Assembly: GCA_016709995.1 (NCBI GenBank)
Contig: JADJLQ010000003.1
Location: 124,001 to 188,000 of the forward strand
Length of the DNA stretch: 64,000 nucleotides
Reading direction: 5' to 3'
Source: Saprospiraceae bacterium
GTDB lineage: Bacteria; Bacteroidota; Bacteroidia; Chitinophagales; Saprospiraceae
The position numbers and the translations under genes were made by a program. Numbering within the stretch: the stretch's first letter is position 1; each line of letters begins with the position of its first letter. Shown here one piece after another: positions 34,446 to 44,112 of the stretch. Under the pieces are notes generated by a model. The model searched no databases. It saw only the letters and a list, made by a program, of their open reading frames with translations, and was not told the origin of the DNA.

Positions 34446-36836
34446 ATGCAAAATCAAAGATGTAGATCTCTTAGAATTAGATTATTGAGTCTGTCTGTGG
34501 GCATCTTTACATTGTCTTCAGCGCAAGTATCACAGACTTTGATGAATGAACCACTGGATCTAAGCAACGATTTTAAAGATTATCGCAATACTTATTTTTT
34601 AGCAGACAGTTTAAAAAGTTTTGATCCGCTGACAGCTACAGGAGAGGTTATCTGGAGGCGATCTGAGTTTTTTCCGGCTCATGCCTTTGATTTTACTCAG
34701 AATGGCATTCGTCGAACCGAGCAAAACGAATTTCCTGCGCACGAATATGCGCGTGATCCATCCTGGCCGTTTAGTCTTGAGTTTGTATCTGCACGTACGG
34801 TGAGATTGCAAATGTCCACAGGAGTTACCTTAAAGCGATATACAGATACCTTGATGATACCGGGTGGGAATATTAAAAAATCTACCAGTTGGATTTATTC
34901 TAAGTTGGCAAATGGTCATCAGTACAAGAGCCAATATGGCATGGTGAGGGTGTATGAAAATCCGTGGGGAGTAGAATTTTTTGATCAGAATGGTAAATCA
35001 CTAACTAAAACAACACACAGTAGTGATAACAAAGGATTTTGTGCCAACCTGCCCTTTTGTTATGTACGCAGAGCGTCTGACTATTCGAGAAGTGTGGGAG
35101 CGGTATTTTCACTATCACCTGATGAAAAAATATTTGGCTGTGGCGAGTCTTTCACCAAACTCAATAAATATGGTCAAAAAGTAAATCTGTATACCTGTGA
35201 CCCTAATGGCGTAGAGACTGCCTCTATGTACAAGCCTATTCCATTTTACATGAGTAGCAGAGGATACGGAGTATTTATGCACACCTCTACCCCAATCACT
35301 TGTGATTTTGGCAATACGTATGGTGCATCTAATGCGATGTGGATTGGTGATGAAGCATTGGATCTTTTTGTGTTTTTGGGAGAGCCCAAAGACATCCTAG
35401 ATCAATATACAGACCTTACCGGTAAAGCATCCATGCCCCCATTATGGTCTTTCGGATTATGGATGAGCCGTATTACATATTTCTCAGAGCAGGATGGCAG
35501 ACAAGTGGCTGCCAAACTCAGAGCCAATGCTATACCTACAGATGTACTTCATTTTGATACAGGTTGGTTTGAGACTGATTGGCGGTGTGATTATGAATTT
35601 TCACCTACCAGATTTCCTAATGCTGAGGGAATGATCAAAGATCTTTCTAGCCATGGGTTTAAAACCTGTCTTTGGCAATTACCTTATTTCGTACCGAAAA
35701 ATAAATTATTTCCTGAAATAATAAGTCAGGGATTACATGTAAAAAATGATCAGGGGGACATTCCTTTTGAAGACGCCGTGCTCGATTTTACCAATCCCAG
35801 AACTATCGATTGGTATCGCAATAAGATCGGACCTCTGCTGGAGATGGGGGTGTCGGCGATCAAAGTGGATTTCGGAGAAGCTGCGCCATTCAAGGGCTTA
35901 TATGCCAATGGAAGAACTGGCTATTACGAGCATAATCTGTATCCATTACGATATAATAAAATCGTGTCAGACCTTACTAATGATCTGCACGATGAACGCA
36001 TCATCTGGGCTCGCAGTGCTTGGGCAGGGAGTCAGCGATATCCTCTACATTGGGGTGGAGATGCGGAGACTTCAGACATGGGTATGGAATCAGAATTGCG
36101 GGGCGGCCTCTCACTGGGCCTGAGTGGTTTTTCATTTTGGAGCCATGATATCGGAGGATTTACAAAGCGCACACCTGAAAATCTATATCGAAGATGGCTG
36201 CCATTTGGAGCCCTGTCCTCTCATACCAGGTGCCATGGTCAGCCACCTAAAGAGCCTTGGGATTATGGTCAGGACTTTCAAGACTATTTTAGAAATACGA
36301 TTGAGTTAAAATATAAACTTATGCCTTATATCTATACTCAAGCAAAACTTTCCAGCGAAGCTGGTTTGCCCATGACGAGGGCTTTGTTTGTTGAATATCC
36401 CAACGATCGGGGGGCCTGGGACATTGAAAATGAATATATGTTTGGTTCAGACATGCTGGTTGCTCCTTTATTTGAAGAAGGCAATGGCTCACGATCTGTG
36501 TACTTGCCAGGTGGAAAATGGATCGACCTTCAGTCAGGACACAAGTATGCTCCTGGATGGCACGATATCAAAGCGGGTGATATTGAAGCAATCATCATGG
36601 TGAGAGATGGAGCGATCCTGCCTCAGATTAATCTTGCTCAGTATACAGGACAAATGGATTGGAGTCATATCGAGCTGGTACCTTTTACAAGTGGGTTAGA
36701 AGCTACATGCAAACTTTATTGCCCCGGTGACACCTCGGTCGCAGACATCAAAATCTTGAAAAACAAAAAAGGATTTGCTTTTGATAAAGCAGTATCCAAA
36801 GAAGCCAGAACTTTTACCATCAAGCCAATGAAGTAA
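34446..36836 (+). CDS. Secreted GH31 alpha-xylosidase/alpha-glucosidase
   Basis: A 796-residue glycoside hydrolase family 31 enzyme with a signal peptide (...FTLSSAQVSQ). The barrel holds the nucleophile region IKVDFGEAAPF (Asp475), the acid/base region with RSAWAGSQRYPLHWGGD, and LWSFGLWMSRITYF upstream. The KVDFGE form is like that of YicI-type alpha-xylosidases rather than ordinary alpha-glucosidases. The enzyme would release xylose or glucose from plant-type oligosaccharides outside the cytoplasm. It has no SusCD pair next to it, so it is not in a classical polysaccharide utilisation locus. Confidence 0.9.
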   Translation: MQNQRCRSLRIRLLSLSVGIFTLSSAQVSQTLMNEPLDLSNDFKDYRNTYFLADSLKSFDPLTATGEVIWRRSEFFPAHAFDFTQNGIRRTEQNEFPAHEYARDPSWPFSLEFVSARTVRLQMSTGVTLKRYTDTLMIPGGNIKKSTSWIYSKLANGHQYKSQYGMVRVYENPWGVEFFDQNGKSLTKTTHSSDNKGFCANLPFCYVRRASDYSRSVGAVFSLSPDEKIFGCGESFTKLNKYGQKVNLYTCDPNGVETASMYKPIPFYMSSRGYGVFMHTSTPITCDFGNTYGASNAMWIGDEALDLFVFLGEPKDILDQYTDLTGKASMPPLWSFGLWMSRITYFSEQDGRQVAAKLRANAIPTDVLHFDTGWFETDWRCDYEFSPTRFPNAEGMIKDLSSHGFKTCLWQLPYFVPKNKLFPEIISQGLHVKNDQGDIPFEDAVLDFTNPRTIDWYRNKIGPLLEMGVSAIKVDFGEAAPFKGLYANGRTGYYEHNLYPLRYNKIVSDLTNDLHDERIIWARSAWAGSQRYPLHWGGDAETSDMGMESELRGGLSLGLSGFSFWSHDIGGFTKRTPENLYRRWLPFGALSSHTRCHGQPPKEPWDYGQDFQDYFRNTIELKYKLMPYIYTQAKLSSEAGLPMTRALFVEYPNDRGAWDIENEYMFGSDMLVAPLFEEGNGSRSVYLPGGKWIDLQSGHKYAPGWHDIKAGDIEAIIMVRDGAILPQINLAQYTGQMDWSHIELVPFTSGLEATCKLYCPGDTSVADIKILKNKKGFAFDKAVSKEARTFTIKPMK

Positions 36837-37105
36837 ACTTTCAATATTTACTTTGGCCTCTGTCATAGGAAGAAATGAGTGGATAAAAAATTCATTAAAG
36901 TAATATCCATCAGTGAATTAGAAGATTATCCAATATTTGGGCATTCATGGCAACCTGATTAAAATATTAAGCGTTTAAATAATGAAGGGTGTTTCATTTC
37001 AGCCGATAAAGTTGGGTTATCATGACTATACAAAACATTGTTTTATAGCCAGGTGCCACATATCCTATTCAAAATGTTGCAGAAAGAATTATATTTAGAA
37101 ATGAA

Positions 37106-39670
37106 ATGATGGCTTCTATGAAAAAAATATCTTCTTTTCTGGTCTTGATGATATTTAGATTTTACGGAAATAGTACCACGTGGACCATAAATAATATTGG
37201 TAATACCTTCAGTCCTTCTACGATCACTATTGCTCCTGGAGATGATGTAAATTTTGTTTTGTCAAGTATCCATGATGCAGTCGAAGTCAGCGAAACTACA
37301 TGGAATCAAAATGGCACCACCCCTTTGAATGAGGGATTTTTACTTCCTTTAGGCGGAGGATCGGTGGCAACCACCAAACTGACTGCAGGGACACATTATT
37401 TTGTGTGCACTCCGCATGCTAATGAGGGTATGAAGGGAAGAATCATTGTTCAATCCTGTACTGTCCTGCCACAGCCAGGAGTGATCAAAGGAGAGAATAT
37501 GGTATGCCCTAATACCGCAATCCGTTATATCATATCTCCTGTGGCAGGAGCTAATTCATATACCTGGACATTACCATCAGGATGGTCCGGCAGTTCCACT
37601 TCAGATACCATATTAGTTACCACTTCCACCTCAGGAGGGATAGTGTCCGTAGCAGCCAATAACGATTGTGGTAAATCGGTTGAAAGGACTTTGGGCGTAT
37701 TTGTTTCAGGTCCTCCTGCACAGCCCTCTGCCATAGCAGGAGAGATCAATATATGTCCCGGTGGAAGTGCTACTTATACTGTAGGTTCGATACCTGGCGT
37801 AAGTACCTTCGCGTGGACGCTACCAGAAGGCTGGTCCGGCAGTTCGACTTCAAATTCCATCCTGGCCATGAGTGACTCATCGGGCGGTACGGTCTCAGTC
37901 GTTGCCGTAAATTTCTGTGGATCATCTTTGCCTAGCAATCTGAATGTTTCCATCCGGAGTGTGCCTTCCAGGCCCTCGGCAATAAATGGACCTGACACAG
38001 TATGTGCCAACAGTAGCAATGTATATATTGTGACTGCCCGTAATGACGCTACTTCCTATAAATGGTTCTTGCCAGATGGATGGTCAGGGTCTTCTACAAC
38101 GAATACAATTACGGCAATGGCAGGACAAGGGATTGGAGTAGTAGGCGTGGTGGCTCTCAATCAATGCGGATCATCGGACACTTCTTCCCTTAATATTTCT
38201 CCCGCTGGGAGGCCTTTATCACCTTTGGGGATCTCAGGACGGGATTCTGTGTGTGTAAACAGCCTGACGGTTTATAAGATAGATAAAGTACCGGGGGCGA
38301 GCTCTTATACCTGGACACTTCCTCCTGGATGGACCGGGGCCTCGAGTCTTGATACCATATCCGCCATGGCCGGCTCCAATAGTGGCACAATATCAGTAGT
38401 TGCAAACAATGTCTGTGGTGCCTCAGCTCCCAGTACCATGACAGTCCATACTACCAATCTGCCTGGACAGCCTTCCATCATCTCCGGGCCGGATACTTTA
38501 TGTCCTAATAGCCTGGGATTGTTTAGTGTTGTATCTGCCAACGATTTATCCGCCTATAGCTGGATCTTACCCAATGGGTGGAATGGTAGCTCTCAAACCA
38601 ATACTATTACAGCCAGAGCTGGCAATAACGGAGGAATCTTAACGGTAATAGCCAGCAATGTCTGTGGATTTTCACCGATCAGAACATTGACCACAACCGT
38701 GTCTATTAAGGTCTTGCCAGGGGTGATAGAAAAGATTACCGGACTGGATACCTTATGTGTTAATAGCAATGCCATATTTACAGCCAAACCATCGATAGGG
38801 GCTACTTCCTATACCTGGACATTACCAGATGGGTGGTCTGGGACTTCTTCTACCAATTCAATCACCGCAATAGCCGGCTCCTCTGGTAATATCTCAGTCA
38901 TAGCCAATAATCAATGTGGTTCTACTCAGCCAAAGACATTTGCGGTGACCACCAAGTCTCCTCCACCAGGTATCAGTTTTATTATCGGAAAATCCACCGT
39001 GTGTAAAGCGAGTACTAATTTATTCAATGCGAGTGCGGTGCAGGGCGCCAGTTCTTATACCTGGTCCCTGCCTCCAGGGTGGTCTGGAATGTCCACAACC
39101 AATTTTCTCAATGCAATATCTGGAAATACCAGTGGAGATATCTCAGTCACAGCCAATAATGCTTGTGGATCATCGTCCCCATTTATATTTCCGGTAGCTA
39201 CAGAGCAAATCAATACTTCTATTTCGATCACAGGCATTACATTGGTTTCGAATAGTATTGGGGCTACTTATCAGTGGCTGGATTGTTTTGACAATTCTAA
39301 AATCATGGGGCAGACCAGCCAGGTATATACGCCTGCCCAAGGTGGCACCTATGCGGTTATCATTTCAAGAAATGGTTGTGTGGATACTTCTGCTTGTATT
39401 ATGCTTTCTACAGTAAGTACTACTACCTCGTTAAATGAATTAGGAATCAAAATTTTCCCTAACCCTGCCCGATCTTTCTTTAGCGTCGAAATGCAACAAA
39501 ACCACCCGGCTACTATAGAAATCATCGATGCACTTGGCAGAAAGGTTATGACCAGGGACTTGAAATTTCCTTTGCTTAGGTTTGATGTGACTTCCCTTCC
39601 TAAAGGCATTTACTTTGCTAATTTCAAAGTAGGCAACCAGCAGGTTACGCAAAAATTGTTGATCCTGTAG
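37106..39670 (+). CDS. Secreted cupredoxin/PKD-repeat protein with T9SS sorting domain
   Basis: An 854-residue exported protein. After the signal peptide (MKKISSFLVLMIF; ATG at 37118 may be the true start) comes a plastocyanin-like domain, residues about 20-113: His in SSIHDAVEV, and Cys-x2-His-x4-Met in YFVCTPHANEGM, a type 1 copper ligand set. Seven PKD-like repeats of about 83 residues follow, each with TWTLP.GWSG and two cysteines (first in ..VC.N, second in N.CG). Then an Ig-like segment and a type A sorting domain (IKIFPNPARSFFSVEM) end the protein. It should be a surface protein that carries copper. It is a single gene. Confidence 0.9.
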   Translation: MMASMKKISSFLVLMIFRFYGNSTTWTINNIGNTFSPSTITIAPGDDVNFVLSSIHDAVEVSETTWNQNGTTPLNEGFLLPLGGGSVATTKLTAGTHYFVCTPHANEGMKGRIIVQSCTVLPQPGVIKGENMVCPNTAIRYIISPVAGANSYTWTLPSGWSGSSTSDTILVTTSTSGGIVSVAANNDCGKSVERTLGVFVSGPPAQPSAIAGEINICPGGSATYTVGSIPGVSTFAWTLPEGWSGSSTSNSILAMSDSSGGTVSVVAVNFCGSSLPSNLNVSIRSVPSRPSAINGPDTVCANSSNVYIVTARNDATSYKWFLPDGWSGSSTTNTITAMAGQGIGVVGVVALNQCGSSDTSSLNISPAGRPLSPLGISGRDSVCVNSLTVYKIDKVPGASSYTWTLPPGWTGASSLDTISAMAGSNSGTISVVANNVCGASAPSTMTVHTTNLPGQPSIISGPDTLCPNSLGLFSVVSANDLSAYSWILPNGWNGSSQTNTITARAGNNGGILTVIASNVCGFSPIRTLTTTVSIKVLPGVIEKITGLDTLCVNSNAIFTAKPSIGATSYTWTLPDGWSGTSSTNSITAIAGSSGNISVIANNQCGSTQPKTFAVTTKSPPPGISFIIGKSTVCKASTNLFNASAVQGASSYTWSLPPGWSGMSTTNFLNAISGNTSGDISVTANNACGSSSPFIFPVATEQINTSISITGITLVSNSIGATYQWLDCFDNSKIMGQTSQVYTPAQGGTYAVIISRNGCVDTSACIMLSTVSTTTSLNELGIKIFPNPARSFFSVEMQQNHPATIEIIDALGRKVMTRDLKFPLLRFDVTSLPKGIYFANFKVGNQQVTQKLLIL
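37471..39210 (+). repeat. Seven PKD-like coding repeats of about 250 bases
   Basis: Seven units, each 82-85 codons, share the core YTWTLP-GWSG and end in NxCG. The units have diverged at DNA level, but unit 1 and unit 2 share the longest identical strings (for example GGATGGTCCGGCAGTTC/GGCTGGTCCGGCAGTTC). They form the long middle of the cupredoxin protein. Confidence 0.85.
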
Positions 39671-39764
39671 CAATTTTACTAAAACTGATTTTATTTGAAT
39701 ATACTTTGTATTCAACCTCTATCCACAGCAGTTAGTCATTTTTCATGCTCCATATTAAGCTGGA

Positions 39765-39807
39765 CGCTGTCAAGCACAAAGCCAATTATTTAACAGCGAT
39801 TTTTTTT
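39765..39807 (+). terminator. Hairpin and T-run after the cupredoxin gene
   Basis: CGCTGT (39765-39770) pairs with ACAGCG (39793-39798) across a 22-base loop, followed by ATTTTTTTT. The loop is long, so this is a modest intrinsic terminator about 95 bases after the stop. Confidence 0.45.
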
Positions 39808-39871
39808 GACCATCAAGGGTAAAGTGGTGGCTATCTTGCTTATGTCGTCCTGATCAGTGAATACTGCCATT

Positions 39872-40489
39872 TCACTGAGTTGTAACGAAGAAATTTTTTA
39901 ATCCAACCAGGATACTTTGTACTGCATAAGAAGCCAGGATAAGCCCCATAATCTTGCTGATGACGGAAATCCCATATTCGCCAATTCTTTTTTGAATAAT
40001 ATTGGCAGCCAATAATATGAACATAGTGATTATAATAACCAACGCGACCAACAAGGTAGTTACTGACTGTTGGGTAAAAGTATAAAGGTGATTATCTGTA
40101 AGGAGTACTACTGCCATTATAGCACCAGGTGATGCAATAGAGGGTATTGCAACCGGAAAAATGGTGACATGCTTATAATCCCGGATAAGGTGTTTTTCTG
40201 ACTCAGGTTTGCCTTCTCCAAATATCATAGTGAGGGCAAATAAAAATAAAATAACGCCCCCTGATATTTGAAAAGCATCCAGGGTGACATCCATGCCTTC
40301 CAGGATCAGCTGACCTACTACAATAAAAAACAAAAGAATTAAGAATGCGACGATAGATGCTCTGATGGCTACTTTTCTTTTTTCGTGTGGATTAAAATGT
40401 TTGGTTGCTTCCAGATATACAGGAACAGATCCTAAAGGGTCGATGACCGCTATGAGGAAAAATATTTTGGTAATAATGTCAGTAGTCAT
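39872..40489 (-). CDS. MarC-family membrane protein
   Basis: A 205-residue inner-membrane protein with six hydrophobic segments. The motif VIDPLGSVPVYLEAT near the N-terminus and IPSIASPGAIMAVVLL in the middle are the MarC (UPF0056) family pattern. The family's function is unknown; the early link to multiple antibiotic resistance in E. coli was withdrawn by later work. It is a single minus-strand gene. Confidence 0.9.
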   Translation of the reverse strand: MTTDIITKIFFLIAVIDPLGSVPVYLEATKHFNPHEKRKVAIRASIVAFLILLFFIVVGQLILEGMDVTLDAFQISGGVILFLFALTMIFGEGKPESEKHLIRDYKHVTIFPVAIPSIASPGAIMAVVLLTDNHLYTFTQQSVTTLLVALVIIITMFILLAANIIQKRIGEYGISVISKIMGLILASYAVQSILVGLKNFFVTTQ

Positions 40490-40524
40490 ATCAGGATTAA
40501 TGTTAATTTAAAATTTTGTCTAAA

Positions 40525-41175
40525 TTAGGAGACCATTGCTTTTTGTGTGATGTATTGCATTATTTGTGTAGCGCACGTTAATGCCTGTGCAGCCATGGGG
40601 TCGTTAAATAGTACCTGTATGGGACCTTCACCAAAGTATAATCCATCTGAAACAATAAATGAAATCCTGACTTTGCCGGTTGGAGGGCAGGGCAATCTGG
40701 GTTTGTCCCATGGTCCTATTTTGTTTACAATTTTTTCACCTTCAGAAAAGAAATCAGCTATGAGTTGATCTGAGGTCGTATCTCTTGCGTCCCAGATCAA
40801 TATTTTACCTGTGTGATTGATATATCGGGCAGATCCATCCCGGTATGCTGCCAGCACATCGAGTCCACTATCAAGACCGATTTCAACGATAATGGCCAGT
40901 AATTCTTTATAAGCTAATTTTATGTTTGAACTGCTTAGCCTGTTTTGAGCAAGGTTCTTAATCCTGGTTTCTACATTGGTGTCTTCAAGGACGGATCTAA
41001 TCTCTGTTTCAGTAGAATGATCATCAAAAATTACATTCCATGGACATTGACCTGCGTCGTCTACACCTGCTTGATAAAGGTCCGGATTATCACAGAATAA
41101 TAATTGATAAAGATTATTGGTGGAATGTTCCAGGTAAGGACCATCGGATTTATGGGAAGAATTAAAATTTTCCAA
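40525..41175 (-). CDS. Protein of unknown function
   Basis: A 216-residue soluble protein with no signal peptide. Segments such as IGLDSGLDVLAAYRDGSARYINHTGKILIWD and GKVRISFIVSDGLYFGEGP look conserved, and the alternation suggests an alpha/beta fold. I do not recognise the family. It lies 35 bases upstream of marC on the same strand, so the two may be co-transcribed. Confidence 0.7.
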   Translation of the reverse strand: MENFNSSHKSDGPYLEHSTNNLYQLLFCDNPDLYQAGVDDAGQCPWNVIFDDHSTETEIRSVLEDTNVETRIKNLAQNRLSSSNIKLAYKELLAIIVEIGLDSGLDVLAAYRDGSARYINHTGKILIWDARDTTSDQLIADFFSEGEKIVNKIGPWDKPRLPCPPTGKVRISFIVSDGLYFGEGPIQVLFNDPMAAQALTCATQIMQYITQKAMVS

Positions 41176-41352
41176 AATAAATATTTTTGATATTATTAGA
41201 AGGCAGGCAAGTTAAGCAACAAGCATCTTTTGCATAAGACTTTAGCTTAATAATTAATCAAATTTTACCCCCCTGAAACTGATGTAGGGCATGTTTGTTG
41301 GATGAACGGCCAACACTTTAACCTCTAGCGTACCCTGTGAATGGCTATATAA

Positions 41353-43509
41353 TCACACAGTGCTTAAATCTATCGGCAGTTTATACCATCGCTTCTTAGT
41401 AAGATTAAATATAGCATTTCCAAGAGCCGGTGCAATCGGAGGGAGTCCTGGTTCGCCTACACCGCCTGGTTTTTCAAGATTTTCAATTATATGGATCTCA
41501 ACCTGGGGCATTTCGGAGATACGCATGACCTGGTATTGATGATAATTGGTCTGATCACATTTGCCTTGCGTAAAGGTGATGCCCCCTTTGACGGCGGCTG
41601 ATAATCCCATGGCAATGTTGCCCTCGGTCTGGGCTTTGACATTGTCAGGATTGACATATTGTCCACAATCGAGGACTGAGTATACTTTGACGATCTTTAT
41701 GACATCATTTGTTTTGGTGATTTCGACCAAGGCTGCACCCATCGTCTCAAAGGATCGGAACATTGCCATTCCTCTGGCATGACCTGTGGGCAGGGGATTG
41801 GCTTTGTTTAGTTCAGCAATTTTTTCGAGGACTTTGAGATCGCGGGGAGATCTGCTCAATAGTTGCCTTCGGGCTTCTATGGGATCGATGCCTGCTTTTT
41901 GGGCCATCTCGTCGATGAAACATTCCTGGCCCCAGGCAAAATTGGAGGCATACACAGACCTCCACCATAAGATAGGTATCGGGGTCTTGATCCTGCTGTA
42001 AGAAAGATGATGTACCCTAAAGCCATATTTATGATTTTCTTTACTGAGTTCGCCTGACAACCAATTGTCTGCCTGGTAGGGCATGATGGAATTCCAGTGT
42101 TGTCCCTGGATAGATTCGCCTATGGCATGATGGCTTAGAGCAGCCAATCGATTATTTTCTCCAATGACGCCACGCATTTTGCTGAGCATAGCCGGTCTGA
42201 ACGGCCCCTGGGTCATATCTTCTTCCCGGGACCAGATGAGTTTGACAGGAGCTTTAACCTGGCGGGAAATATCGATTGCTTCCTTCATAAAATCCATATA
42301 GGCTTTGCGACCAAATGAGCCTCCAAGTAGCTCGGAGTGCATAATGACTTTGTCAGAAGCAATATTTAAAAACTTCGCAGTTTCTTCCACAGCACCATCG
42401 GGGCCTTGGATAGGGGCCCATACCTCTACACTGCCATCTTCTTTGACATGTGCAGTCGTATTGACAGGTTCTATGGCAGCATGGGCAAGGAAAGGAGTCT
42501 CATAGGTAGACTCGAGTTTTTTGTCTGAGGCAGCATAAAACGCATTGAAGTCTCCATCTTCTTCAGCACGTATCCCTTCTTTTTCTGCTGCATTGTAAGC
42601 TTCTTTGAAGTAAAAATTGGTGTCTAAGGTAGTAGTCAGATCCCCTTCTTCCCAGTGGCAGGTGATTAATTTGCTGGCTTTGAGCGCTGACCAATAATTG
42701 CTGGCTACTATGGCTAATGCATCGGTCGTTCCACCCGGATATTCGTGTTTAGTTTTAATTATATTTTTTACTCCGGGTACCATTTTGGCAGCGGCGTCAT
42801 CAAAACTAATCAACTTGCCTTGCACGGAAGGGGCATGTAGCGTGGTGGCATAAAGCATGCCGGGTACTACCACATCAATTCCATAAACTGCAGACCCCAA
42901 TACTTTAGAAGGGATGTCCAGTCGTTTATGATATTTGCCTAATATTTTAAATTCCTTAGGGTCTTTGAGTTTTGGATTTTTTGGTATCTCCAGTTTGGCA
43001 GCCTCTGCGGCAAGTGCACCATAAGTCATTTTTTTGTCTGTACCGGTAAGATATACGATACCATCATCGGCATGGCATCGGTCCGGCGTGGTGTTCCATT
43101 TATTTGCAGCTGCCTGCATCAACATTTCTTTAGCAGCAGCACCTGCTTGTCGAAGGTTGGTCCAAAGTCCTCTGACTGTACTGCTTCCTCCGGATGACTG
43201 GTCGCCGTATTTGGCTCTCCCATCAGAAGAGATGACCTGGATCTGATCTAATCTCACCTCGAGTTCTTCTGCAATTAATGAAGACACGGCCTGGTGAGAC
43301 CCCTGGCCCATATCAGGTCTGCTATTGACCAAAGTGATTTTACCCATAGCATCTATGAGGACGAAAGGATTGATCTCTGTCATAAGATCCTCAGCAAAAA
43401 TTTTGACTAATTCATTGCCCGCACCGGCAGTTTTAACTCCGATGATCAGTCCCGCTGTCCCCAGCAAACTTTGTTTTAAAAACTGCCTTCTTTGAGTAGA
43501 TACTGACAT
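41353..43509 (-). CDS. Molybdopterin-binding subunit of an IorB-type aldehyde/isoquinoline oxidoreductase
   Basis: A 718-residue large subunit of the xanthine oxidase family. The N-terminus carries a Tat signal (QRRQFLKQSLLGTAGLIIG), so the folded enzyme is exported to the periplasm. The molybdopterin segments include NSRPDMGQGSHQAVS, ELLGGSFGRKAYMDF and the C-terminal GGVGEPGLPPIAPA with the catalytic Glu. It is one gene after the [2Fe-2S] subunit, so the enzyme has the two-subunit IorAB form and no FAD subunit. Substrates of this class include N-heterocycles and aldehydes; the one here is unknown. Confidence 0.9.
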   Translation of the reverse strand: MSVSTQRRQFLKQSLLGTAGLIIGVKTAGAGNELVKIFAEDLMTEINPFVLIDAMGKITLVNSRPDMGQGSHQAVSSLIAEELEVRLDQIQVISSDGRAKYGDQSSGGSSTVRGLWTNLRQAGAAAKEMLMQAAANKWNTTPDRCHADDGIVYLTGTDKKMTYGALAAEAAKLEIPKNPKLKDPKEFKILGKYHKRLDIPSKVLGSAVYGIDVVVPGMLYATTLHAPSVQGKLISFDDAAAKMVPGVKNIIKTKHEYPGGTTDALAIVASNYWSALKASKLITCHWEEGDLTTTLDTNFYFKEAYNAAEKEGIRAEEDGDFNAFYAASDKKLESTYETPFLAHAAIEPVNTTAHVKEDGSVEVWAPIQGPDGAVEETAKFLNIASDKVIMHSELLGGSFGRKAYMDFMKEAIDISRQVKAPVKLIWSREEDMTQGPFRPAMLSKMRGVIGENNRLAALSHHAIGESIQGQHWNSIMPYQADNWLSGELSKENHKYGFRVHHLSYSRIKTPIPILWWRSVYASNFAWGQECFIDEMAQKAGIDPIEARRQLLSRSPRDLKVLEKIAELNKANPLPTGHARGMAMFRSFETMGAALVEITKTNDVIKIVKVYSVLDCGQYVNPDNVKAQTEGNIAMGLSAAVKGGITFTQGKCDQTNYHQYQVMRISEMPQVEIHIIENLEKPGGVGEPGLPPIAPALGNAIFNLTKKRWYKLPIDLSTV

Positions 43510-43556
43510 GACATTTTTTATTTTAAATAGATGATTGGATAAAAATTATTTCAAAA

Positions 43557-44045
43557 TCAATGGGTGCCCATTGGTTTTGCTTCCGTCCTATCGGATGCAC
43601 GATGTATGGCTTTTCTAATGCGGTCATAAGTACCACATCGACAGATATTGCCACTCATGTAGGTGTCTATATCCTGGTCACTGGGCCTGGGATTATCAGC
43701 TAATAATGCAACTGCAGACATGATCTGACCACTTTGACAATATCCACACTGAGGCACTTGCTCTTCCACCCAGGCTTCCTGCACTGCATGCATCAATTCC
43801 GGGGTTCCAATGCCCTCGATGGTAGTAATCTTTTGTTTTTTCTTGAGTGCTGAGATGGGCAATTGACAGCTGCGCATCGGCGTTCCATCAATATGAATAG
43901 TACAGGCGCCGCATTGAGCCAGGCCACACCCATATTTAGTCCCTTTGAGACCAATGAGATCACGGATCACCCACAATAAGGGCATATCCTCTTCAGCATC
44001 AACTTTATGTCGCTGACCATTGACGGTGAGATTGTAAGTAGCCAT
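43557..44045 (-). CDS. [2Fe-2S] subunit of an IorA-type oxidoreductase
   Basis: A 162-residue protein with two iron-sulfur centres: the plant-type cluster uses Cys40, Cys45, Cys48 and Cys60 (YGCGLAQCGACTIHIDG), and the helical cluster uses Cys100, Cys103, Cys135 and Cys137 (QCGYCQSGQ and NICRCGTYDRIRKA). It passes electrons from the molybdenum subunit to an acceptor. It has no signal, and would be co-exported with the Tat-bearing large subunit. It is the first gene of the pair, 47 bases before the large subunit gene. Confidence 0.93.
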   Translation of the reverse strand: MATYNLTVNGQRHKVDAEEDMPLLWVIRDLIGLKGTKYGCGLAQCGACTIHIDGTPMRSCQLPISALKKKQKITTIEGIGTPELMHAVQEAWVEEQVPQCGYCQSGQIMSAVALLADNPRPSDQDIDTYMSGNICRCGTYDRIRKAIHRASDRTEAKPMGTH

Positions 44046-44112
44046 AATATTTATTTGAGAGTATAAAAATAACGGAATATGTTGAGATTGGAGGCGGCAA
44101 GTGGGTGGGGTT

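Noticed and set aside
39854..39878. Hairpin TCAGTGAA...TTCACTGA at the end of marC
   Set aside because: It lies across the marC stop and has no T-run on either strand, so it is not supported as a terminator.
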